The translations under genes and the position numbers were made by a program. 60,134 bases of DNA, taken from contig MU859268.1 of the NCBI GenBank assembly GCA_033297205.1, positions 1-60,134 of the forward strand, written 5' to 3'. Shown piece by piece: positions 33,092 to 43,598 of the stretch. The notes beneath the pieces were generated by a model. That model worked only from the letters and a program-made list of their open reading frames with translations. It had not been told where the DNA came from and did no database searches. The stretch comes from Pseudoneurospora amorphoporcata. Lineage: Eukaryota; Ascomycota; Sordariomycetes; Sordariales; Sordariaceae. Position 1 is the stretch's first letter. Each line of letters begins with the position of its first letter.

Positions 33092-33325
33092 TCACCAAAG
33101 AGGTTCCCAGGAGTGGAGGTCATCGGTGTGGTCGGTGTCGCTGTGGACATTTGTAGCCCGAGATGTGCGATCGGATCTGCGTTTCGCGGCGGGGGAGGTT
33201 TTCGGCTTTGACTTGTTGACAGTTGCAGATGGTGAATTGGAACGTTTGAAGGTGACTCGGGAAAAAGCCGAGGAAATCGTACTGGCCAAACGGCGGAGTA
33301 GGACAACTTTGGAAGGGCGCGGCAT
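33092..33325 (-). CDS. Small basic hypothetical protein
   Basis: 77 codons starting MPRPSKVVLLRRLASTISS and ending SWEPLW, rich in Ser, Arg, Lys and Thr. After the TGA the same frame stays open and reads protein-like (NPNGDAEFQMHVKTSLK), so the stop may be a lesion or part of an intron (donor-like GGTGAAAT). The antisense strand also has a 105-codon frame. I chose the minus strand for its plausible start and composition. The family is unknown. Confidence 0.35.
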   Translation of the reverse strand: MPRPSKVVLLRRLASTISSAFSRVTFKRSNSPSATVNKSKPKTSPAAKRRSDRTSRATNVHSDTDHTDDLHSWEPLW

Positions 33326-34672
33326 GATTAATTTGAGTCAAGGGTTGGAAAATGTTTTTGAAGAAGAATGAAGAAGGAGATGATGATCTGGACGGAGAAA
33401 ACCCAACTGGGCAGTCAGTGGGCGGGGAAGGTCAGGTAGTTCTACCCTCGGGAACCATTTCCCGAATGCCATCGTGGGCTTCCTAGGCATGCATGAGTGC
33501 CGACCAGAAAAGGCAATTTCCTACCTACCTGCATGCATGCATGTACATCCACGTGTCCTTCCCAATCGGCCGATGCTGTCCAGTACTACCTCTTCCAGTG
33601 GTATGAGTGTTATATGTGGAGAGACATGTTGTATTCATATGTGTATGTAGGTCGGAGTTAGAAACAAACCGGACTCCATCAGAACTTTCTTGTTCACCTT
33701 AAATGTCTGCCACTGCCACCAAGATTCGCATGCGCCAAAGAAACCTGCTTTGAGAATACAAACTGTCATAACTAAATCCCGGCTTTCTTCGACAAACAGA
33801 TCCAACGACTCAAGTTTAGGTACTTACAAGTCGACACCCAGTGGGTTGAGGTAAGCATCGTCCCTTCCAGGCTGCACGCGAAACCTGCGGAATTGCCACA
33901 GGCCGAGGACAAGAGGTGACTGAAATTGGACTCGTTCTCAAGCTGCCTGCTCTACGTGTTCGATTCATAGGTGGGTTTTCTGTTATTCCCATTTCTGTTC
34001 ATTTGTTTTGTGTTTCAATCGTTCTTTTTTTGTCTGATAAACTGTGGTCATGTGCCGTCAAGGTGGATTAGTTAGAGGAGGAGGGGAAGAGGAAGCGGGA
34101 CTGTCCTGCCTACTGTGGTCTGAACCTGCCCTGGTCGCGACGATGATGACTCGGACTAGCGTGCTTTCCCTGGGTAAGTAAGGTCGGGGCTCCTTCCACC
34201 AGCTTGAACTCTCAGGTTTATCTGTCCCGTCGTGACCTGATCCACATGATGAATTTGGTAACACCCGACGTGACTGTTCCCTGGGCAGGTGCGTTAGAAT
34301 TGGTCGAGTGCAAGCAATGGAAGTGGCCAGGTCGAAAAAGAGGAAGGTATGTGATCCTGTGTTATTGTGGGGTGTGAGCCTTCCTAGCAAGTGTCTTGGT
34401 TCGGAGAGATGGCAGGTACGATGCAGCGGGCATTTGTTTTCCATATGAACTGTCCCTGATCATCTGTCTTCTTCCCTCCATCATTCTCGCCACGCTTTTT
34501 GGATTAACCGGTTTACATCTGTAAAGCCGTTCATTGTATTCCTTGCTGCCTGAGATTCTGAGAACCAACCCTTCCTCTCGATCACGTCCCCCACACAGTC
34601 TTGACGCCAACATCGATATTCCGATTTATCCCCACACGCATTGTGTCGTTTACAACGCAAACACGAAAAACC
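33326..34672. other. Intergenic; no gene recognised
   Basis: Contains GCATGCATGCATG near 33530 and short frames. The last 150 bases are probably the leader of the zinc-finger gene at 34673. Confidence 0.45.
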
Positions 34673-35852
34673 ATGCCATTCAAGGAGCGCTCGTTCCCGC
34701 TAGGCTGGCGTCCACTGGATGACATTGAACGCTGGCCCCGCAGGACAATGGACGGCCTCAGGATGGTATGTGAGGAGCTCAATATTCACGTCGACGATAA
34801 AAGAAGGCTCTACAAGGATGAAGTCGAGTTCATGAATGACTTGATGAAACACTACGGCCTGCCCTACCGGGATGCGAGTTTGTGTGCGCTGTGCAACAGC
34901 CAAAACGAGGACCTTTACGATGACTACCTGAGCGACGCACAAAAATTTCGCTACAATCTCGTAAAAGCAAGAAGATACATAGGAATACCTGACAGGGATG
35001 AGGATCCATTGAATTTGACCACGGTTTTCTACCTCAAGCTTCCGGGGTCTAAACCTGAAAGGTTGGTGCGTATTGGACCGAAGGGCTGTAGCTGCTGCTG
35101 CAAGTTCTTCTCGGTGAGTCCCTCCATCTCCCTCCATCGCTGGGCAATCGTGGCAGACCTCCTAACCGGCAGTGCCAAACAACCATGTTCAGGGCGAGCG
35201 TATGCATGGATACTGCAGACATATTCTTTGTGAGTTTTTACCCGGCTGGTGATCCTGTCTCGGAGGACTTTGCACTGACATGTCTTGCTGTACAGATGTC
35301 CTACGCTTCATCCTCAACTGTCCGAAAGGACTTCCTTTCCGCGACGCCTTCACCTTACAGGAATATGATAACATTTTCGCCCATTCTTACCCAGCTCAGG
35401 CCCTTAAGAACGCCAAATATCCGAACGAAGACTGGCGCAAAGTCCTAGACCGGATCACACGCGACGCCGAAGTGATCACCTATACGTTCAAAAAAGACGA
35501 ACTGTTGGTCTGCCTCAACTGCTTCCGGCCGCTATACCCCGGCAATTGCGCCAGTCCCTGCCTTGGATGTGGGAACTTGGTCCACAGCGACTGCGGCGGC
35601 AAAAAGGATTTGCCTAGGATCAAGGCCGACTTCATATATTTGGAACATCCTGAACCTAAGTCGACGAATTGCGCTATATGTAGAGATAGAGAGCAGTGGG
35701 AAGTGTGGACACAGTCGCGTGGACCGCCACTGCCAGGGGACTACAAATCATGCGAAGAGGAGATGGAGCAAGAGCCTCTCGAATCGAAATTGGAAAGGAT
35801 TAGATACAAGAAAGTAGGGGAGCAGTACACATATCATGGGTCTCAGGAGTAG
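34673..35852 (+). CDS. SWIM plus C4HC3 zinc-finger protein (member A of a local family)
   Basis: Exons 34673-35113, 35193-35229 and 35296-35852 join in frame to 344 residues. The middle exon has only 37 bases. The SWIM finger is split by intron 1: GCSCCCKFFS before it, then GERMHGYCRHILYVLRFILN (CxC...CxH). After FILNCPKG comes LVCLNCF, then SPCLGCGNLVHSDCG and NCAICRDREQWEVW. That is CxxC, CxxC, HxxC, CxxC with a trailing Trp, a C4HC3 RING/PHD-like finger. The N-terminus (LRMVCEELNIHVDDKRRLYK) has only weak SAP likeness. There is no long coiled-coil tail. It is the most divergent member, on the opposite strand and 9 kb from the cluster. Function unknown; SWIM with RING-like fingers occurs in ubiquitin ligases such as ZSWIM2/MEX, so a role in protein modification or DNA contact is inference. 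Confidence 0.82.
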
Positions 35853-36144
35853 TTCGACATGACCAACAACAGCGAAAAGGGGTAGGGACAGCGATGAGGG
35901 ATATGAAACTGGCTTTGTTGATATTTGGGTATTTTCATTCCCTGTCACCGCTTGATCAGCGCAACAAGCTTCAGATAGAAGACGTTAGACCACTCCTGGC
36001 ATGCCGCCGGTACGTAACAAGCACTTCCAACTCCTTAACATATGCCCCATCCCCGTGACTCGGGCACTGAGAGCTTTGAAGGTGCAAAACCTTGACTTCA
36101 CCACCCGCAGAAGTGCATGTAATCTACCAAGAACTTCGGGCATC

Positions 36145-37290
36145 TCACAACTTCCACCCACCCGGCATCTTCAAAGGCACCTTTAGCATCCCATCCCTCG
36201 GCATCCTCCCCGCCCTAACATTAACCTGCAGCGCCTGATGCAAGAGTTTTGGCTCCGCTAGTCCGGAGTCGCGCTCCTGTCTCCAGTCGACGAACTGCTC
36301 CTTTGTCGTGCCGTCTTTCAGGTGCTTGTTCAGCCGCTTCTGGTCGGCGACGGTGGTGTAGGGCTGAGGAGAGCGGCAGTCGGCGGCGGAGGGGTAGTCG
36401 TGGCCTGTGTAGATCTTGTAGTGGGCGGGCAGGGAGAAGAGGGTTTGGACTGAGTTGTATCTTTGCAGTATATTAGCTTATAGTTGTGTTGAGGCTAAGG
36501 TTGTGGTTAGGGGTCATGGGGATCATGGGGATCATGGGCCAGGGTTGAAAGAGAAAAGGCTCAAGCGAGAAAGAAACTTACAATGCATGCGCATCACCCC
36601 CTGGGAAATCACACCGCGCGGACCCGACATGGGGATCGAAGAGGGAGTCGCCGCAGAAGATGTTTGCTGTTTTCGTATGGCTTGTCAGCACATCCATCAT
36701 CAACCATTGCACCCACCCCTAGCACCCAAAGAAGACTTACACCCAACCAAATACCCAACATGATCAGGCGTATGTCCCGGCAAATGCTTCACCTTCCCTT
36801 TCAAGGTTCCCACAGCAAACTCGTCCTCATCCTCAAAAACCCTGTCGAACGCCCCTTCCCACTCGCTCCTGGGGATATCATACTTGTCCGCAACCCGCTG
36901 CTGGACTTCCACGATCCGTTTGCCGATGCAGATCTCGGGCTTGATACCGCCGTTCCCGCCATTCACGCCGTTTGCCTCCTCACCGTCACCACTAGAGGTA
37001 CGTGCAGTGAGTTGAGTTTGTAAATACCGAGAGGCAGTAAGATGGTCGGCGTGCACGGGTGTTTCGAGAATCTTGACGATGGTGTAGTTGTGGGAACGGA
37101 TGAGGGCGAGAAGGGAGTCGGCTGTGGACGTGGAGATGCGAGAGGTGGAAGGGTCGAAGTCGAGGACGCTGTCTATGATGATGGCGTGGAGGGTCGTGGG
37201 GCAGGCGACGAGGTAGGTGAATGTTGAGGTTTGGGGGTCGAAGATTGGGTGGATGATGGGTTCGAGGGGTTCTTGGGTGGGGGAAGACAT
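36145..37290 (-). CDS. Blh/ETHE1-like metallo-beta-lactamase (persulfide dioxygenase family)
   Basis: Exons 37290-36741, 36666-36582 and 36460-36145 join in frame to 316 residues. Donors are GTAAGT and GTAAGT; acceptors ACAG and AAAG. Family blocks: FTYLVACP, AIIIDSVLDFDP, ILETPVHADHLTAS, KHLPGHTPDHVGYLVG, NIFCGDSLF and SARCDFPGGDAHALYNSVQ, then KIYTGHDYP and a tail QALQVNVRAGRMP typical of bacterial Blh proteins. Family reaction: glutathione persulfide plus O2 to sulfite and glutathione, with Fe(II). Ligands His (GHT), Asp (GDS) and the last His (GHD) are present. The first His of HxHxDH is Pro here (residue 78, CCC), so iron binding may be impaired. The start at 37290 (MSSPTQEPLEP) fits the family; an upstream ATG would add an unlikely leader. 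It diverges from the YeeE/YedE gene at 41580. Confidence 0.88.
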
Positions 37291-40200
37291 GGCTATTGGT
37301 GGTTGAACTTGAAGGTTCAATGTGTGTACCTTGGTGTTGGAGTGTCGAATTGCGATGGCGATTACAGCACAGAGCTTCGGGATGATGGTTTTATAGCAAT
37401 CGCTAGCGGTGACGACACTGCTGCAAAAGCTCCAGCAGTTTCCGGGCATTTACTCGCCCTTCCATCATCGACGACGGTGAATCCATAGTGAAAGGATGGT
37501 CGCCGACTGGGTAATCAGTTCCCTACAGGAGCATCCCAAGAAGGGTATGTTCATGCCAAACTCGAAGGAACCAGGCAAGTCAAGACACGAGGTTCATCCC
37601 AAATGTGATGTCAAGCTCAGATCCGACAAATGCCTTTGTATCCACTATCCACCGAACCGAGAGCGCCGACCCCGTCTCCCGGGACAATCGCCGGATGGAC
37701 TCCATGCACGGCGGTCCAGCCCGGAACTCGGATTCGGAAGCGGAGCAAATAGCTCCCGGTAGTCGGTCACTCGACTATCCCTTTCTCGGAACTCGGCCCA
37801 AGACCGTCACTCGACGGGAATCTCGTTTGTAGACGGGAAAGTAGCATCCCTATACTGATCCCCGATACCCTTGGTATCCCTTGGTCAGCAAGGGGTCGCC
37901 TCGGTGATTGGACAACCATGTAAGGGATGTCAACAAAGTGGTCGCCGACCTTGTACACTACCATGCCAATAATAGACAGCACAAGGGGATCGGCCATAGC
38001 ATGGAGGACTTGGATCAGCCATGCCAGTGTTCATCTGAGACTTCCAGTTAACTGACAGTCTGACAGTTGTGACGGACTGGGTCAACACGTGTGAGTCCAC
38101 AGCAACAAAAAGAACGTTTCTAAAACCCGCCGTTAAAAAGAGGTCGCCGTCCACGTTGTCCAATCCGGGGTATTGTCGAGGATCACTCCAGCATGATCGG
38201 CGAGTCGGGGACCTCGTTTGTCGTAGAATGACCTGAAGAGGGTACATGGGTACCTATTAAAAGTGGTCGCCGACCAAGACCTTGTCTATAATGGATCTAG
38301 ACTGCCTTGCAGTAAATCCGCTGGGGTTCATCTGGAACTCGGGGTCCCCTGGAGGAACAATGGGCTGCATCGCCAGGTGGGTGCCCATTGGAACGGGCAT
38401 CTTCCGTGACACTTGGCCTAACATGTCGCCTTCCAGGCTATCCCGTCAGGGACTGCAGGAACTAGCCCACAGGAACCGTAAGTGCCACTCGGCGAGAACG
38501 TACACTACTAGCATGCTTGGCTGGCGTTAAAATACATAGCCCACCGGCGAATAGGAAACTCCTTCGTGATGGGCAACGTTGTAAGGACGAGAGAAGGGAC
38601 CGAAGGCATGGAAAATTGGTCGCCGACTGTTCCTTGTCCATACCTACTAGTTGGCGCCATGAGGAATAAACTTCGTCGGTGTTCATTTCAAACTCGAGGT
38701 CCACTCGGCCACCGCCCAGCTGGATCAACAACGCGGTATCCAACTGTGAAATAAAGGGGTCAACAACACTAACCGAGTAGGTCGCCGTGGACGTTTCCCC
38801 GTAACGGTTCGACGACGCCGTCCAATCCGGGGTAGCCGGGCGGGAAGCAACTTTTGCATGAATCCCGACTTCCACCCGCGAGGGTGCACTCTGTCAACTT
38901 GTATGAGTCCGTTCATGCTGATGGCCGACCTCATCGGCGACCAAAGATTTCCCAAGTTGATACGTTGATGCCATGACACTTCCCCGGAGCTGTCAAAAGC
39001 CACCATGTTTAGCAGTCGCCAGTGGATACTTGGTCCGAATACCCTATCCCAAGCTTGGATGTGTATGTCCAAGTCAACTCGTCGGCGAGCCGGGGACTGG
39101 ACCTCCCGGACGTACGGCAACCGTGTGGATCTTGCCCGGACCTGTCAAACCTGTCAAAGCCATAATCAGCAGTTGGTGCCCGGTCTCGCCGGTCCATCAC
39201 ATCGGAGCTGCCCGAGCTCAAACCTCATCTAAAGCTCAGCTCAGTCACCAACCACCTTTGCTAGTTAGTCAAACGCAGCCAGCTCCTAGTCGTCATCGTC
39301 GCCGTCGTCGCCGTCCTCTGAATGACTTGGTCTCAAATTGACAAAGCTTTGAGTTAGGCGCCAAGTGTCTCTCATCACAGCGCCGCCACCAACTCCTTCA
39401 ACCCCTCACGAAGCCTTTGATGACGACAGAATGGGCAGTTCAAAAGCATCGCGAAGTCAAACCATTGGAGTTGTGGTCCCCGGACGTCGACTATCGTAAG
39501 CTTGAGGTCCCCCAAGGTCGCCGATGAGTACCTTGGCACCTTTGCTGCTTGCCCAGATCCCCGAATAGCATCAAGTAGGTAGGCTGCCGGAAGTCAAGCA
39601 GCAGTCACCACAGACGAGTTACAAACAGCCACCGGCGACCATCTTCGTACGGCGACTCAATGGATTCATGAGAATTGTGAGCAATTGCGTAGAAATCGTC
39701 CCATGGCCCCGGTGACCTCAGGGTTATGCGTGCAGACATCAGGGTTGTCCAGATACCACGTAGGTCATAATGGGCTGATGGGAACGTCGAAGGATCCAAT
39801 TAGCGAAGGAGGATGGGTGATTGCGCTGCCGCTGCACTGTTCCAGCACTGTTCTTTAGCTCCTTGTGAGAGACGGGAGGACGGCGATGTGTGTTGGCTGT
39901 CGTTTGTTTTGTTTTGGGTTTGGGTTGGTTTCTCGCTTCGTTGGCTATTTGGGGTTGGCCAGGCCCAGGGGACAAGGGATGTTGCGGTGTTGGATCGAAA
40001 AGGGGTCTTTAGGCGATGTTTGGAAAGAAACCTGAAGAGGAGGTGTCGTTGTTGTCGTTGTTGTGTTGTGGAGGTTCCCGAAAGACCGAGACGGGGATTT
40101 ATTGAAAGTGAGACACGCGGGAAACAGTGGGGTCGCCGTCCAGAACATTTCCCGCGGAAGTTTTGATTTCTCAGCGAATCGCATTCCGCGGGCTCCACTG

Positions 40201-41579
40201 GGAGGCCGACCCCCGGTCATTGCAGGCAAAGTTTGGGTTTCCGGGCTTGTCACAATCTCCAAACGAGATCGCCGACCACCATCATCATCATCATCGCATT
40301 TCTTTCAGCGGTATTCACACTTGCCGCTGACATTCCCATCATTGCCGGCCATTACCGCTCAGCGCACTGCGGTCGTGTCATTGATGCCCCATTCCAATGT
40401 TCTCTCACCCTCCTGTTCGTGATCAATATTCCACTGTCTCAGCCTCAACCTCAAAACCAGGAGACCGGCAATTGGCTGAGTCTCCTCTAATCGCCATCAC
40501 CATCAACCACTCTCACGTGCGTCCCGCGTGCGAAGCACGTTGCCATCAGAGACATACAGTATCTTGGCCTTCCACCTCAGTGGCTTCCCTTTGTGTGAAA
40601 AGGTGCAGGTGATGCAAACGCCACACTTTGCCGGTTTCGGTATCAACGACATATCAAGACCCATAATATCTTGACGCAAGGAGGTGTAGGAAGTGCCAGA
40701 GGGAGAGACACCACAGAAGCAAAGACCAGTGCTTACCTTGGCATCACCACATCATGTTGGACATGTACATGGAAAATGGCGTTGGATGTCAACTGCTGAT
40801 CCACAGCACCAAGCCAGAATTAAAGAACACTTCAAGGAAGTTGTTCCAAGACTGGAAAATGTGGAAATGTTCGGTTCGCAACAAATACAACGTTCGGACA
40901 AGCTTTTCGGTCGCCAGGATGAATGAGGATCGGTAAGGTACCTTATGAGCACGGGCGGGCCGGCGACCTTTTATTCTTTTAGCGGCATGGCGGGCCAGGC
41001 GCGGATGTCGGGATTCCAGGACTAACAGGCGCTAACAGGTGAACGATCCGAGCTGCGGGGTCTGCGTTAGTGCTCGCTACGGTCTAGCTGGGTCTCGGTG
41101 CTGGGTCCAAATCGCCTAATTCCGGCCCCAAATGTCACAACCCTTCTTGTGACCCACCATTGAACCCGCCCGCCAAAAAATGGATGCGATTGCCGGCACA
41201 CCCCTGTTTAGTCTAGTGCTCGTAACGCCCGTGGTGCCCGCGGCGAAACCTCCCGTCCACATCGGCGAACAGATCATCATCGCTCTTTGCTTTTAGTGTC
41301 GGCGCTATATATAACTGAAGGACGCCGATACGGAGCACGCGCCTTTATTCCAGTTTGAACAAAGTCGGGTTTCATGTATAATAAATCACTCGCCTCTCAT
41401 TTTCCCATCATCTTCTTCTGATTCTCTTTCCTTTCTAGTCAAGCTAACTCATCAAAGTGTTGCTTTGCATATCCATATCCGATGAAAAAAGAGGTTGTGA
41501 ATCTCTAACCAACCATCTTACACCCACACACACTTCTTCGAGTGTCACACATACGAAACAAAACATCAGACCGGCAACA
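37291..41579. repeat. 4-kb intergenic tract of diverged repeats sharing GGTCGCCG
   Basis: No gene is convincing here. The core GGTCGCCGAC or close variants occurs at about 37498, 37940, 38142, 38265, 38618, 38780, 39515, 40131 and 40268, and inverted at about 38933, 39632 and 40958. Larger phrases recur: GTCCAATCCGGGGTA at 38158 and 38820; TCATCTGGAACTCGGGGTCC at 38329 with relatives at 38030 and 38690; and CGGCGAG[TC]CGGGGAC at about 38198 and 39078. On the minus strand a phrase reading EFQMN is followed 70-80 bases later by VGDHF or VGDQF in three places, so decayed coding repeats are possible. TATA-like TATATATAAC near 41310 and CT-rich sequence mark the transporter promoter. Confidence 0.55.
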
Positions 41580-42801
41580 ATGAACACACTCGTCACAGGC
41601 GCTGCTTTCGGCGCGGCCCTCACGGCATCGGGTGTTTACCAGCCCTCCGTCATCGTCTCTCAACTCAAGTTTGAGAACTGGCATATGATGCAAGCATTCC
41701 TCACTGCTACCGCCAGCTCTGCGTAAGTTCTCCTCCCCGAGCCGAGTATTGTTTCCTCAAGCCTCTCTCCCAAACGAAAAGTCACCCAGATCTTCACCTC
41801 TTCACTCAGCCAGCTTTCCTAGCCCCCCATTTTCTTTTATCGATTTTCCCATCCACCACTTACGTCATTGTTCTGTTCCACTGCACTCTTTTCATCAATC
41901 GCAACCGAACGAACGACTAACCCAAACCAGCGCCCTAGTCCACCTCCTCCAAACCTTTTCTCCCCATGGATCCTTCCCCCTCCCGCCCCGTTCCTTCTCC
42001 ACCATCTCCCTCTTTTCCCGCTACGACGGCAACCTCCTCGGCGGTCTCCTCCTCGGCACCGGCATGATGTTATCGGGCGCCTGCCCGGGCACCGTCCTCG
42101 CCCAAATCGGCACCGGCGTGCCTTCCGGCTTCTACGCTCTCCAAGGCGGCATAATCGGCGGCATTGTCTACACGGGCTTTTTGGGGCCCTGGACCGCGCG
42201 CCGCAACGCTGCCGCCAAGGCGGAAGCCAAGGCTCGGGGTCAAGAGGAGAAGGAAGTTACCAAGACTGTTTATGAGAATCTGGGTGTGTCCAAGTCAAGT
42301 GTGTTGATGGCGTTTGAGGCCATCTGCGCGAGCGTGGTGGTGAGCACTGCGCTGTGGACGAGCGTGGGGCCGGAGGCCAAGATCGCGCCTTGGGTGGGTG
42401 GATTGTGCATTGCTGGCGCGCAGCTGCTTAGTTTGTTGTTGAGGAAGAACTTGGTGGGCACTTCGACGAGTTTTGAGGAGGTCGGTGATTGGTTCTGGGG
42501 TATCTTTAAGGGAAAGACGCTGCCGCAGAGGTATAACAACTTGTTGTTCGTCAGCGGCGCCGTGCTTGGTGCTAAGCTGTTGACGGTTGCGTATCCTGCT
42601 CTTGGCCAGGTCACCGAGGTTGCGGTCTCGCCTGTTGCGGCGGGATTGGGTGGTTTCTTGATGATCATCGGTTCGAGGATCGCGGGCGGGTGCACCTCTG
42701 GTCATGGCATCAGCGGTATCTCGCTCCTTTCCACGTCGAGCTTCTTGACTATTGGAGCGGCTTTCGGTGCTGGTGCGCTGCTTGGCTTGTTGAGGGGTTG
42801 A
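41580..42801 (+). CDS. YeeE/YedE family sulfur transporter
   Basis: Exon 1 is 41580-41722 and exon 2 is 41931-42801, about 337 residues. The 208-bp intron has donor GC|GTAAGT, branch GACTAAC and acceptor CCAG; the join keeps frame. It is strongly hydrophobic with Gly-rich membrane segments, for example GNLLGGLLLGTGMMLSG and FGAGALLGLL. The two family signatures are SGACPGTVLAQIGTG near residue 97 and GSRIAGGCTSGHGISG near residue 300, with the conserved cysteines used to pass the substrate. Bacterial relatives take up thiosulfate or sulfur-containing ions. The repeat architecture (two halves) is as in the bacterial proteins. The start MNTLVTGAAFGAAL is preceded by ACAATG. The Blh-like enzyme diverges from it upstream, so a shared sulfur role is likely. 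Confidence 0.88.
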
Positions 42802-43127
42802 GAGGAGAAAGTTGTGGTGGTGAGATTGCATGGGGAGATACCCCTTTTTCTTGAGGTTACACCGACTACCGCTGTGCATTGCACATATCAGCGAAGGGAT
42901 GTCGAAAGCAGTCAATTCAGTCTTGAAGATTCTTGTACATACAACACAAAAGCCCCCCGAGTCATTACATGATACCCCTTTAGATACACTTTATCAACGG
43001 CAATATAACAGGTACCCATATCGTCCATCTCAACATTCTTCCTCAAAGAGATCACGACGACCAAATCCACGGCCCTCAGTCGACGAGAAGCCTGACCTCA
43101 CTCACTCTACAGCTCTCGCCCGACGTT

Positions 43128-43598
43128 TCAGAGTAAGCTTATCACCACAGGCTCAGACTTGACTTTACGCCTGGGCTCGACCTTGACAATCTCCACCGCT
43201 GGCTCCGATTCTTCCTCCCTCTTGACACACTTCTTCACAGTCTCCTCCTTCACAGTCTCCTCCTTCACAGTCTCCTCCTTCACAGTCTCCTCCTTCACAG
43301 TCTCCTCCTTCACAGTCTCCTCCTTCACAGTCTGCTCCACTGGCGTCGTTTGTTCTTGGAAGACATTGGCCCGTATCTCTTCCTTGACGCATGCTTTCTC
43401 TTTTTTGGGGACATTTTTCTGGCACACAGTCTCCTTGTTGATCCGATGATTTCCAGCCCTTCCCTCGGTCTTCGCAACCAGTCTTTTGAACTGCCTATCC
43501 GTCATGGTGCGGCTAGGTGGGTTTCGACAGCGCTTACTTCGGAGCTGGCCTCGAAGCTTGCGGACCTTCTTCTCCGGTATCTGATTCTTCTTCGCCAT
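43128..43598 (-). CDS. Lys/Glu-rich protein with an array of SUMO-consensus sites
   Basis: 156 codons, one exon, start MAKKNQIPEKKVRKLRG. The N-terminal third is strongly basic (RSKRCRNPPSRTMTDRQFKR). Then six perfect tandem TVKEE units (15-bp DNA repeat, about 43240-43335). The sequence has ten psi-K-x-E matches in all: VKEE seven times, VKRE, VKVE and VKSE. The last residues PVVISLL fit a SUMO-interacting motif after an acidic stretch. No fold is evident; it is probably disordered. Repeat number may vary between strains. It lies between member A and the main cluster of zinc-finger genes. Not recognised as a known family; simple-sequence coding without function remains possible. Confidence 0.65.
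   Translation of the reverse strand: MAKKNQIPEKKVRKLRGQLRSKRCRNPPSRTMTDRQFKRLVAKTEGRAGNHRINKETVCQKNVPKKEKACVKEEIRANVFQEQTTPVEQTVKEETVKEETVKEETVKEETVKEETVKEETVKKCVKREEESEPAVEIVKVEPRRKVKSEPVVISLL

Noticed and set aside
37042..37488. Gly/Val-rich plus-strand ORFs
   Set aside because: Antisense shadows of the metallo-beta-lactamase gene and its leader.
42295..42915. 206-codon minus-strand ORF
   Set aside because: Antisense of the YeeE/YedE transporter exon.
43240..43335. CRISPR-like regular repeat
   Set aside because: The 15-bp repeat has no spacers and codes TVKEE in frame; it is a coding microsatellite.
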